Assembly: GCA_022545625.1 (NCBI GenBank)
Contig: JACZQS010000110.1
Location: 1 to 7,588, forward strand
Source: Pseudomonadota bacterium
Lineage (GTDB): Bacteria; Pseudomonadota; Gammaproteobacteria; GCA-001735895
Direction: 5' to 3'
DNA length: 7,588 nt
Part shown: in pieces, positions 1 through 6,752 of the stretch
How the letters are laid out: each line of letters opens with the position of its first letter
Numbering within the stretch: position 1 is the stretch's first letter
Notes under the pieces: generated by a model
The model's input: the letters and a program-made list of their open reading frames with translations, nothing else
Told to the model about the DNA's origin: nothing
Database searches by the model: none
Made by a program: the position numbers and the translations under genes

Positions 1-860
1 AAGCGCAGATATTTCATAATTTCGGCCTTATTGGGAGCGCCCTTCGGCACCACCCAGCCATCCAACTGAATTGCCTGTCCGTCCCAGAGCATCTTAATTG
101 GCTGCTTGTCGACAACGATTGCCTGGAATAGTCGGCCGTTGTAACCGGTGCCAAAAACAACTTCTCCATCGGCGAGCAATTGCATCGGCTGAGAACCCTT
201 GGTCCACCAGATCACCTGGTCCTTGATAGTATCAAGTTTTGCAAATGCTCGCTTCACGCCTGCCTCGGTATCCAGCACCTTATAGACATCTTTTACAGCG
301 ACACCGTCGGCAATCAAGGCCCATTCCAAGTTCGGATCGGGACGCTTTTCCAGCGCGCGCTTACCTGGAAATTTCTTCAGGTCGAAGACATCCGACATCT
401 TGGTAGGTGCGACATCGAAGGCATCGCTACGGTAACCAAATACGGTTGAATAGGCGATTTGCGGGATAAAGCAGGGGGATACGATCGACTCGCCAAAATC
501 TACACTGGCCAGGGTTCCATCGGGCGCTGGATCCAGTGCGGTATCGAAGTTGATTTCTTCAACCAGTCCCTCGTCGCACAGCGTAATTGCAGCAGGTGCT
601 TCCGCGTCGAGTAAATCCCAGGTGACATTGCCGGCTTCCGCCATTGCGCGCAGTTTTGAAGCACCCTCCGACGAAGAATCATCATTGACAATTTTAATGT
701 CCGGATTCAGGGCCATGTAAGGATCGTGGTAGGCGCGCTGCTGGCTGGCCGTGTAGGCACCGCCCCAGGACACGATAACCATCGTGATTTCTGCCTGGGC
801 AGCGACCACAAAAGTGGTTGTTGCTACCGCCAGCAGGGCTTGTTTAAAAATCTTATTCAT
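1..860 (-). CDS. Periplasmic substrate-binding protein of a polyamine-type (PotD/PotF-like) ABC transporter, 3' end outside window
   Basis: The reading frame is open from an ATG at 860 to the left edge, giving 286 residues of a protein usually about 340-360 long. An AGGAG (870-874 on the opposite strand) lies nine bases before the ATG and fixes the start. Residues 1-23 form a signal peptide with a probable AQA|E cleavage site, so the protein should be periplasmic. SWGGAYTASQ (31-40) at the mature N-terminus and WWTKGSQPMQLLADGEV (218-234) followed by NGR (241-243) are typical of the family 1 solute-binding proteins that include PotD and PotF. Cys95 and Cys130 could form a disulfide. It follows the ATPase gene by 74 bp on the same strand, probably in one operon, with permeases expected beyond the edge. 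The class is well supported. The substrate (putrescine, spermidine or another small cation) is inferred and cannot be read from the sequence. Confidence 0.9.
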   Translation of the reverse strand, partial: MNKIFKQALLAVATTTFVVAAQAEITMVIVSWGGAYTASQQRAYHDPYMALNPDIKIVNDDSSSEGASKLRAMAEAGNVTWDLLDAEAPAAITLCDEGLVEEINFDTALDPAPDGTLASVDFGESIVSPCFIPQIAYSTVFGYRSDAFDVAPTKMSDVFDLKKFPGKRALEKRPDPNLEWALIADGVAVKDVYKVLDTEAGVKRAFAKLDTIKDQVIWWTKGSQPMQLLADGEVVFGTGYNGRLFQAIVVDKQPIKMLWDGQAIQLDGWVVPKGAPNKAEIMKYLR

Positions 861-934
861 TAATATATGCTCCTCTGTTGTCTATCTAGTTATCAATAAA
901 CGAAAATTAATCGAGCGAACGGTCCACTTTTATA

Positions 935-2032
935 CTAGTCTGATGGATCCAGAGCTCGACAGTCTTCCGCTGTCCAGCCGATATTAACTGTTTCACCTTG
1001 TTTGAGATGTGCGTGATCGGCTGAATTCGGAATTTTTACAATAAAATCGTCGTGGCCACATACGGTAAACCGGGTGCGGATGTGATCCCCGAGGTAAATC
1101 AGTTCTTCGGCAACGCCGGAGAAAATATTGGGTAATTGGCCCGGTTCCGGGTTAACTGTAACGCGCTCGGGTCGCAGCGACAGGGTACTGCGTACGCCGA
1201 CGCCTTCGACGTTGACTTTCTTCGCAACCATGGTACCCGCGTTGTTGTCGATTTCGACCTTGACGGTATCGCCATTGTCTTCGGTAACCTTGCCCAGAAA
1301 GCGGTTATTTTCGCCGATAAAATTAGCGCAAAAAGCATTTTCCGGTTCTTCGTATAATACTTCGGGTGGCGCGCATTGCTGGATGATACCATCGTCGAAT
1401 ACCGCGATTCGGTTCGACATGGTCAAGGCTTCGCTCTGGTCGTGGGTAACATAAACCACGGTAAGTCCCAGGTTTTCATGGATATGCTTGATTTCGTATT
1501 GCATTTGCTCGCGCAGGTTTTTATCCAGTGCACCCAATGGCTCATCCATTAATACCAGGTCCGGGTCGAATACCAGTGAACGCGCGACCGCGACACGTTG
1601 CTGCTGTCCACCGGACAACTGCGCGGGGCGACGATCGCCAAAGGCGCCCAGCTGTACCATGTCGAGTGCCCGTTTGACGCGGGTTTCGCGTTCGGATTTG
1701 TCTATGTTGCGCACTTCCAGCGGAAAAGCGAGATTTTCGGAAACTGTCATATGCGGGAAAAGCGCGTAGTTTTGAAATACCATGCCAATGCCGCGCTTGT
1801 GCGGGGGTACCCGGTTGATCGGATTATCGTTGAGAAAAATTTCGCCGTGGGTAGCGGGTTCGAAACCCGCAAGCATCATCAGGCAAGTTGTTTTTCCCGA
1901 CCCCGAAGGCCCCAACATGGTGAGAAATTCACCCTTGGCCACGTCCAGATTCAGGTCTTTAACCACCAGCGTCTCACCATCGTAGCTTTTCTGGATGTTT
2001 ACGAAGCGAACAAGGGGCTCGTCACTCGGCAT
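935..2032 (-). CDS. ABC transporter ATP-binding protein, PotA/UgpC/MalK class (polyamine-type importer)
   Basis: This 365-residue cytoplasmic ATPase should power the importer served by the downstream binding protein. All nucleotide-binding motifs are intact: Walker A GPSGSGKT (41-48), Q-loop Gln87 in VFQNYALFPH, signature LSGGQQQR (139-146), Walker B LVLMDEP (159-165), D-loop GALD (167-170) and the switch His197 in YVTHDQSEAL. Residues from about 240 form the C-terminal TOBE-type region, including SLRPERV (285-291), which is normal for the PotA/MalK/UgpC subfamily. The length is also normal. The ATG at 2032 matches the usual N-terminus a few residues before the first beta strand. Its ribosome-binding site is weak (a GAGA-like stretch). 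It is the first gene of the visible operon. The family call is secure. The polyamine assignment depends on the neighbouring binding protein, so no gene symbol is given. Confidence 0.95.
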   Translation of the reverse strand: MPSDEPLVRFVNIQKSYDGETLVVKDLNLDVAKGEFLTMLGPSGSGKTTCLMMLAGFEPATHGEIFLNDNPINRVPPHKRGIGMVFQNYALFPHMTVSENLAFPLEVRNIDKSERETRVKRALDMVQLGAFGDRRPAQLSGGQQQRVAVARSLVFDPDLVLMDEPLGALDKNLREQMQYEIKHIHENLGLTVVYVTHDQSEALTMSNRIAVFDDGIIQQCAPPEVLYEEPENAFCANFIGENNRFLGKVTEDNGDTVKVEIDNNAGTMVAKKVNVEGVGVRSTLSLRPERVTVNPEPGQLPNIFSGVAEELIYLGDHIRTRFTVCGHDDFIVKIPNSADHAHLKQGETVNIGWTAEDCRALDPSD

Positions 2033-2416
2033 AATATGAGTATCTCGGCAAATGAATTAGAACGGGATGATATTGTCTGGTAAATTTCTCGACAGGATTC
2101 TGCGGCCTCCTCAGATCGCGTTCCCATACTTTATATATATATGCACCATAACTATCTTAACCCATTTAATCAATAGTTTAATCGCAACTTCATTATTACC
2201 ATGTTCGGGGCAGGGAGACTATCGGTGTCGAATATATTTATATACGGGGTACGAATATCCAATTATCAACTATAATTAAAACACTTACAGGACATGCCCG
2301 CAGGCTGACTATTGACTTCAAAAGATTAAGGGGTTTTACCGGTTTACCTGGTGCAGTTTTCCAACCTCCCTCTATCTCCAGGTCCGATTTAGTCAACCAT
2401 TAGGCAAGATGATTAG
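2033..2416. other. AT-rich divergent intergenic region
   Basis: These 384 bp separate the leftward ABC operon from the rightward Sel1-repeat gene, so they should contain promoters for both directions. No convincing coding sequence, RNA gene or strong terminator is visible. AT-rich tracts lie at about 2131-2142 and 2230-2244. A perfect TATAAT is present on the plus strand at 2271-2276 but lacks a good -35 box. The strand-minus candidates are weak. A three-codon reading frame, ATG ATT AGA TGA (2409-2420), precedes and overlaps the start of the Sel1 gene. Confidence 0.6.
2145..2173 (-). promoter_or_regulatory. Candidate sigma-70 promoter for the ABC transporter operon
   Basis: Read on the minus strand, TTGATT (2168-2173) is followed after 17 bases by TATGGT (2145-2150). 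Each box matches four of six consensus positions. It lies about 110 bp before the ATPase start. A second possibility on the same strand is TTGATA (2264-2269) with a 19-base spacer to TATATA (2239-2244). In AT-rich DNA such matches occur by chance, so confidence is low. Confidence 0.25.
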
Positions 2417-2896
2417 ATGAAGCGATTTTTCCTACTCCCTATTACAATTTTATTGCTGTTAGCTACTCCGGCAGTAGCAGACTTTGCGATGGGTGTGACT
2501 GCTTACAAGAATGGAGATTTTGAAACCGCACTCAAGGAGTGGAGGCCCCTGGCCGATCAGGGGTTTGCCGATGCCCAGTGGGCCCTGGCTTCGATGTACC
2601 AATATGGGGATGGCGTAACTCAGGACTTCAATACAGCCTTCAGGTGGTACAGGTTAGCCGCTGAACAGGGAAATGCCATCGCCCAGAACAGCCTGGGTGA
2701 GATGTACCTGCAAGGTCAGGGTGTTAGCCAGGACCGAATTCGTGCCCTGATGTGGTTTAATGTTTATGCTTCCAAATTACCCGAGTTGGAGGCGGCCAGT
2801 CGCGAATCTTTTGAGAAAAACATGTCGCTCGCCGATATCTCGTTAGCACAGGACCTGGCTCGAGAATGTGTGGCGAGAAGCTACCAGGGCTGTTGA
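2417..2896 (+). CDS. Small secreted Sel1-repeat (SLR/TPR-like) protein
   Basis: The 159-residue product has a signal peptide (MKRFF, then a Leu/Ile-rich core) with a probable AVA|D cleavage after residue 21, so it should be exported to the periplasm. The mature part consists of Sel1-like helical repeats: a degenerate first unit (about 22-49, ending ADQG), a canonical unit at 50-85 with AQWALASMYQYGDGV and AFRWYRLAAEQG, and a third at 86-120 with AQNSLGEMYLQGQGV and ALMWFNVYAS. The tail (about 138-156) has the LAQDLARECVA-type helix commonly found at the end of short Sel1 proteins. Such repeats mediate protein-protein contacts; the partner is unknown. The start was chosen because the signal peptide begins there. 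The Shine-Dalgarno sequence (AGGCAAG) is rather far upstream. It stands alone between the divergent ABC operon and the oxidoreductase, which starts 144 bp downstream. Confidence 0.9.
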   Translation: MKRFFLLPITILLLLATPAVADFAMGVTAYKNGDFETALKEWRPLADQGFADAQWALASMYQYGDGVTQDFNTAFRWYRLAAEQGNAIAQNSLGEMYLQGQGVSQDRIRALMWFNVYASKLPELEAASRESFEKNMSLADISLAQDLARECVARSYQGC

Positions 2897-2995
2897 GTTA
2901 CCTCGAATTCTGCTAGCGCGCCAGGAAGGCATGGTTCAGGCATATTAATCTGGCTGCCATCAATTCTTCACCTACCTCTTAACCGCCTGTCGAGG

Positions 2996-3020
2996 TATTA
3001 TAGATCCAGAGGCCTCTGGA
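2996..3020 (+). promoter_or_regulatory. Perfect 16-bp palindrome behind a possible -10 box, upstream of the GMC oxidoreductase
   Basis: TCCAGAGGCCTCTGGA (3005-3020) is a perfect inverted repeat without a loop, 20 bp before the GTG start. A TATTAT sequence at 2996-3001 could serve as a -10 box; transcription would then begin near 3008, inside the palindrome, the usual position for a repressor operator. No good -35 box is seen. The lack of a loop argues against a terminator. Operator function is an inference. Confidence 0.35.
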
Positions 3021-3040
3021 ATAATTCTTAAATTCAACTT

Positions 3041-4636
3041 GTGATCGATTGTGACTACATCATAGTGGGTGCGGGTTCGGCCGGGTGCGTGCTGGCGAAT
3101 CGGCTATCAGCCAATCCCTCGAATCGAGTGTTATTAATTGAGGCCGGGTCGAGAGACTGGAATCCCTGGCTTCATATTCCGCTAGGCTATTTTAAAACCA
3201 TGCACGATCCCAACCTGGACTGGTGTTATATGACTGAACCCGATCCGGGTATCGGCGGTCGCAGTCTGCAATGGCCCCGTGGCAAAGTGCTGGGTGGTTC
3301 GAGTTCGCTGAATGGCCTGTTATATGTGCGCGGTCAGCCCGAAGACTATGATCGATGGGTGGCACTGGGAAATGAAGGTTGGAGTTTCGACGAGGTTTTA
3401 GCCTATTTTAAAAAGTCTGAAGACAATGAACGCGGTGAGAATGAATTTCATGGCGTCGGCGGCCCGCAAAAGGTGTCAGATTTAAGGCTTAGGCGACCGA
3501 TAGCCGATCATTTTATCCAGGCCGCGAATGAAATCGGTATTCCATTCAACCAGGATTACAATGGCGCTTTGCAGGAAGGGGTCGGCTATTTTCAGCAAAC
3601 CGCGTCTAAAGGTTTTCGCTGGAGTACCGCCAGAGGCTTTTTAAGGCCGGTCAAGCATCGGCATAATTTAAAAATACTGACCAATGCGCAGGTGACGCGA
3701 CTGTTGCTGGATGGTCATCGGGTGACCGGTCTCGAGTACCGCAGGGGTGGTGATATCCACTCGGTGAATGCTGCCGCCGAGGTGATTCTCAGTGCGGGCG
3801 CAATTAACACACCACAGATCCTGCAATGTTCGGGTATTGGCGACCCCGGGCTGCTGGAATCTGTCGGGGTGCAGACCCGGCATTCGTTGCCGGGTGTCGG
3901 CAAGAACCTGCAGGATCATTTGCAGATCAGGCTGGTATTCAAAACCAGTGAACGGACGCTAAACGACGAGTTAAATAACCCACTGAAGAAACTAAAAGTG
4001 GGGCTTCAGTATTTATTTACCAGGACCGGGCCACTGACCCTGGCGGCCAGCCAGGTGACTATATTTACGCGTTCCAGTGCATCGGCGGTTCGACCCGATA
4101 TTCAGTTTCATATGCAACCCCTGAGCGCCGATAAGCCGGGCGAAGGGGTGCATCCGTTTTCAGCATTTACCGCTTCAGTTTGCCAGTTGCGACCTTTTAG
4201 TCGCGGGGAAATACGCATCAAATCCGCCGATCCCATGGAGTACCCGGCAATAATGCCGAATTATTTATCTGATGATCGTGATTGCCAGGTGGCGATAGAT
4301 GGTATCAAGCTGGCGCGAAGAATTGCCAAAGCGCCTTCGCTGAAAAAACACATCATCGAAGAATATATACCGGGACACCAATATCAAAGTGACGAAGAAT
4401 TGCTCGAAGCGGCACGCCAATACAGCCAGACTATTTATCACCCGACTTGCAGCTGCAAGATGGGCCTGGATGATTTCGCAGTCGTCGATGCGCGCCTGCG
4501 AGTACATGGCCTGGAAAAACTGAGAATAGCTGATGCGTCGATTATGCCTGAAATCGTATCGGGAAATACCAACGCACCGACAATCATGATTGGTGAAAAA
4601 GCGGCCGATATGATCCTGGAGGATAATCGGCGATAG
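3041..4636 (+). CDS. GMC-family FAD-dependent oxidoreductase (choline/alcohol dehydrogenase-like)
   Basis: This 531-residue flavoprotein should oxidise an alcohol group to an aldehyde or ketone. The FAD-binding Rossmann motif VGAGSAG (9-15) is at the N-terminus, with the ribose-binding acidic residue in LLIEAG (31-36). Both GMC signatures are present: RGKVLGGSSSLNG (80-92) and GAINTPQILQCSGIG (253-267). PGVGKNLQDHL (284-294) is typical of the BetA-like branch. The catalytic pair is probably His467 in YHPTCSCKMG and Asn511 in SGNTNAPT, the His/Asn combination found in choline oxidase and dehydrogenase. Length is normal. No signal peptide or membrane helix is seen, so it is probably cytoplasmic or peripherally membrane-associated. 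The start is GTG, chosen because it places the FAD motif at the usual distance; no Shine-Dalgarno sequence is evident. No betaine aldehyde dehydrogenase or BetI gene is nearby, so the substrate is uncertain and betA is not assigned. Confidence 0.93.
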   Translation: MIDCDYIIVGAGSAGCVLANRLSANPSNRVLLIEAGSRDWNPWLHIPLGYFKTMHDPNLDWCYMTEPDPGIGGRSLQWPRGKVLGGSSSLNGLLYVRGQPEDYDRWVALGNEGWSFDEVLAYFKKSEDNERGENEFHGVGGPQKVSDLRLRRPIADHFIQAANEIGIPFNQDYNGALQEGVGYFQQTASKGFRWSTARGFLRPVKHRHNLKILTNAQVTRLLLDGHRVTGLEYRRGGDIHSVNAAAEVILSAGAINTPQILQCSGIGDPGLLESVGVQTRHSLPGVGKNLQDHLQIRLVFKTSERTLNDELNNPLKKLKVGLQYLFTRTGPLTLAASQVTIFTRSSASAVRPDIQFHMQPLSADKPGEGVHPFSAFTASVCQLRPFSRGEIRIKSADPMEYPAIMPNYLSDDRDCQVAIDGIKLARRIAKAPSLKKHIIEEYIPGHQYQSDEELLEAARQYSQTIYHPTCSCKMGLDDFAVVDARLRVHGLEKLRIADASIMPEIVSGNTNAPTIMIGEKAADMILEDNRR

Positions 4637-4648
4637 TCGAATCAATGC

Positions 4649-4667
4649 GAGGCCTGTTACAGGCCTC
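4649..4667. terminator. Intergenic hairpin between convergent genes, possible terminator
   Basis: GAGGCCTG-TTA-CAGGCCTC forms a perfect 8-bp GC-rich stem with a 3-base loop, 12 bp after the oxidoreductase stop and 19 bp beyond the end of the convergent PA2779-like gene. Its location fits a bidirectional terminator. No T-tract follows directly on either strand; the nearest, TTTTT at about 4684-4688, is too far from the stem. Intrinsic termination is therefore uncertain. Confidence 0.45.
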
Positions 4668-4686
4668 CCCGGAATTATCAGACTTT

Positions 4687-5010
4687 TTAAATCAGCAGAA
4701 CTATAAGAAGAATAATCAGCAGTAACTCCACCGTGCTAAGTCCTGCTCCTGCGGGTAGCTGGTCAATTTTCCCCTGCATCCTGGAGATTTCTACCTCGGT
4801 CATCTGGTTCACCCGGTCTATTGCTGCGACTGGGTCAACTCCCAGTTCGATGAGTTGTTGCTGGACCCGCTGATTCTGCAATGCGTTAATCAGTTGGGTC
4901 CGGTCGGGTGTTGTGGTTAATAGCTCTGCCGTGCCCACCATTGCGGCATGCGCCGGTAGCATCATTAACCACAGGGCAGTAACCAGGCCCAGTTTCTTCA
5001 GATAATTCAT
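4687..5010 (-). CDS. PA2779-like small membrane protein, short copy lacking the C-terminal tail
   Basis: The 107-residue product has a signal peptide (MNYLKK then a hydrophobic core, probable AHA|A cleavage after 22), a predicted helical extracytoplasmic part (about 25-84), an LPAGAG motif (85-90) and a final very hydrophobic helix (about 94-107) that ends at the stop codon. It aligns with the gene at 6214-6600: both show a region of type R..L...L....V...L...GVD...A..R...M...E..R.Q, then QLPAGAG and a helix. It lacks the TD..G.TDIFPFV tail of that copy. The frame is open up to an ATG at 5079, but the ATG at 5010 puts the signal peptide at the N-terminus and is preferred; its ribosome-binding site (GGGAAAA) is weak. 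It follows the peptidase gene by 153 bp. The molecular function of the family is not known. Confidence 0.8.
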   Translation of the reverse strand: MNYLKKLGLVTALWLMMLPAHAAMVGTAELLTTTPDRTQLINALQNQRVQQQLIELGVDPVAAIDRVNQMTEVEISRMQGKIDQLPAGAGLSTVELLLIILLIVLLI

Positions 5011-5163
5011 TGTTATTTTCCCATTTTGAAATTGTCTAATCAGTAATGTTAGTTCAGTTTGCGGGTTAATCCACCGCATTATTGAGTTTAAGTTTGTCTA
5101 TTTGGGGCTCGACTTTTAATTAGCCAGGCCGTTGGAATGGATGATCAGATGTTGAGCAATGAT

Positions 5164-6162
5164 CTACTGGCTTGTGGGTTCGATCGGGCAGCTTAAAACC
5201 TGGCAAGACGCTCCACGGCTATTATCCATCGCCGATATTTCGCTCAGGCTCTGCTTGATATTGTTGTCAGTAGGCGCCAACTGACTTGCACACTGCACCG
5301 CTGATACAGCCGCCTGGTGACAACCACCGCCCGCCAGCGCGTAGGCCAGATTATTCCAGGCCGAACCATCTTCGGGATGCCGTTGTATTACGCGGGTAAA
5401 CACCGATTGTGCCTGGGCCATATAACCCATCGAATATTCACTGTTACCCAGCGCCATTAACGCGGTTGAGTTTTCGGGCCATCTTTTCGCCGCGCCCCGG
5501 TAGGACTCAAGCGCCAATTGATTGAACCCGGCGCGTTCCAGATCGTAAGCCGCAAGCAAATAGTTTTCGGGAGTTGCCGTTACTGGAATGTCACCGGGGG
5601 GCATGACTACGTAAGCCCATTGCCCGGCGCGCTGCCAGGTTCGCTCGAAGGTTGCCAGTGGCAGGCGATATTCGCGATAAGTGCCGGAGCGTAGAATTAA
5701 CTCGGCGTTATCCAGGTCATAGCCGACCGCAACCGCGTAGTGCCACTGCGGCCATATTGAAAACGACAAATTCTGAAATACCAGTACCGGGTTTCCCGCC
5801 GCCAGTTCGGCCAATAATGCCTTCAATTGATTTTCGAGCGGGTAGGTCAGTTTTCCGTAACTGCGCGCAGTCGCGACCATTTCTATTTGCAGGCTGCCTT
5901 TACGTTCTGGAATATAGACCTTTTCGACCAGGCTCTCGGGGACTACGTCAACATTGCGATGGCTGAGTACCGTTGCCAGTGCAGCCGGACCGCACTGGTA
6001 TTTTACCTGGGGGAAGAAGGCAACCTCGTCGAGCATTACTCGACGCGGTAAATTGCCGGGTTCCCTCGATAATTCCAGGCTTTGCGGTACCGCCGCGCAC
6101 CCTGTCATTATCAGCAACAGGCAGGACGCCAGAAACCGTCGTTGCCAGTTACCGAAATCCAT
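5164..6162 (-). CDS. PA2778-family cysteine peptidase: lipoprotein with C39-like domain and TPRs
   Basis: The 332-residue product begins with a lipoprotein signal (MDFGNWQRRFLASCLLLIMTGC, lipid-modified Cys22), so it should be membrane-anchored outside the cytoplasm. A C39-like papain-fold peptidase domain follows: catalytic Cys57 in YQCGPAALATVL and His141 in QWHYAVAVGYD, with an oxyanion Gln (Gln56) just before the Cys. Where the third triad residue is expected there is LRSGTY, with Ser rather than Asp. RKGSLQIEM (88-96) and RTWQRAGQWAYVVMPPG (175-191) match my memory of the PA2778 family. Residues about 199-300 form roughly three TPR units. Four Cys in the C-terminal part (281, 291, 320, 325) could pair. 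An ATG 33 bp upstream (6195) is possible; the one at 6162 gives a normal lipoprotein signal and has a GGA at suitable spacing. It lies between two PA2779-like genes, 51 bp after the first. Substrate is unknown. Confidence 0.88.
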   Translation of the reverse strand: MDFGNWQRRFLASCLLLIMTGCAAVPQSLELSREPGNLPRRVMLDEVAFFPQVKYQCGPAALATVLSHRNVDVVPESLVEKVYIPERKGSLQIEMVATARSYGKLTYPLENQLKALLAELAAGNPVLVFQNLSFSIWPQWHYAVAVGYDLDNAELILRSGTYREYRLPLATFERTWQRAGQWAYVVMPPGDIPVTATPENYLLAAYDLERAGFNQLALESYRGAAKRWPENSTALMALGNSEYSMGYMAQAQSVFTRVIQRHPEDGSAWNNLAYALAGGGCHQAAVSAVQCASQLAPTDNNIKQSLSEISAMDNSRGASCQVLSCPIEPTSQ

Positions 6163-6213
6163 ATTCAAATTCCAGGTAATCACCGATTCGCCCATGACTT
6201 AATCGGTGAATTT

Positions 6214-6600
6214 CTACTTTTTAGATTTATTCACAAATGGAAAAATATCGGTAATGCCGGCGTAATCAGTAGCAATCAATATCAGGAATAGGATCGCAAC
6301 GGTTTCCACCCCACCGGCACCGGCCGGGAGTTGTTGAAATTCCTGCTGTAAACGCGCAAGTTCATTTTCATTCATGGTTTGAATGCGAATTGTGGCGGCA
6401 TCTTTATCTACACCCATGGATACTAGCAGGCTTAGAACTTCAGTCCTGTCCAGAGACTCGATCAAGCTGGCTCTGGTGATATTGCTCATCAAGGTGCCGT
6501 TATCTACCAGGGCGGCCTGTAATGGTGCGATTTGGGTAAATAACATCAGCAGGGCCGATACCTGGGCAATGATCAATTTTTTGACGCTAAAAAAACGCAT
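6214..6600 (-). CDS. PA2779-family small membrane protein, full-length copy
   Basis: The 128-residue product has an N-terminal signal peptide (MRFFSVKK, hydrophobic core, probable LQA|A cleavage after 29), a predicted helical segment (about 37-89), an LPAGAG motif (91-96), a membrane helix (about 98-112) and a conserved-looking tail TDYAGITDIFPFVNKSKK (111-128). Together with the adjacent PA2778-like peptidase this matches the PA2779 family, whose members are usually found beside that peptidase. The start has a good ribosome-binding site (AGGAA, 6608-6612, seven bases upstream). It is the first gene of the cluster and the peptidase follows after 51 bp, so the two are probably cotranscribed. 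Family assignment comes from recalled features and context. The biochemical role is unknown; a membrane-anchored partner or substrate of the peptidase is inferred. Confidence 0.85.
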   Translation of the reverse strand: MRFFSVKKLIIAQVSALLMLFTQIAPLQAALVDNGTLMSNITRASLIESLDRTEVLSLLVSMGVDKDAATIRIQTMNENELARLQQEFQQLPAGAGGVETVAILFLILIATDYAGITDIFPFVNKSKK

Positions 6601-6635
6601 AGTCTATTTCCTGTAGTTTCTAATAGAGAGCGCGC

Positions 6636-6680
6636 ATTTTATCGCAGATGATATTTTGATTCTATTTTTCACTGAGTGAA
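6636..6680 (-). promoter_or_regulatory. Possible promoter and 13-bp palindrome before the PA2779/PA2778 cluster
   Basis: On the minus strand a TAAAAT box (6636-6641) lies about 35 bp before the first gene, with only a poor -35 match (TAGAAT, 6659-6664) at 17 bases. Just upstream, TTCACTGAGTGAA (6668-6680) is a perfect 6-bp inverted repeat around a single central base, at a position suitable for a regulator. Both are weak by themselves. Confidence 0.25.
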
Positions 6681-6752
6681 CTATTTAATATTTTGCCCTG
6701 GCCGATTTATTCGAGAGCATTTTTATTTATATTCGCCAACTACTGTTTTCTC

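Noticed and set aside
1128..1454. Plus-strand open frames across the ATPase gene
   Set aside because: They lie opposite a fully intact ABC ATPase with all motifs, have no recognisable domain and appear to be antisense shadows.
2312..2340. Plus-strand promoter with TTGACT at 2312-2317
   Set aside because: At 16-18 bases downstream there is no acceptable -10 box.
4265..4645. Minus-strand open frame opposite the C-terminal part of the GMC oxidoreductase
   Set aside because: The opposite strand encodes the conserved catalytic His/Asn region; the antisense product has no recognisable features.
4720..4760. LPAGAG as an LPXTG-type sortase signal
   Set aside because: The fourth residue is Gly, not Thr, the context is Gram-negative, and no sortase gene is visible; the neighbouring peptidase is C39-like.
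5011..5079. N-terminal extension of the short PA2779-like gene to an ATG at 5079
   Set aside because: It would place 23 polar residues before a clear signal peptide. The internal ATG at 5010 begins MNYLKK plus a hydrophobic core, as expected for an exported protein.
5652..6202. Several plus-strand open frames opposite the peptidase gene
   Set aside because: They overlap the catalytic domain coding region antisense, and their products are rich in Arg and Pro, which is typical of shadow frames.
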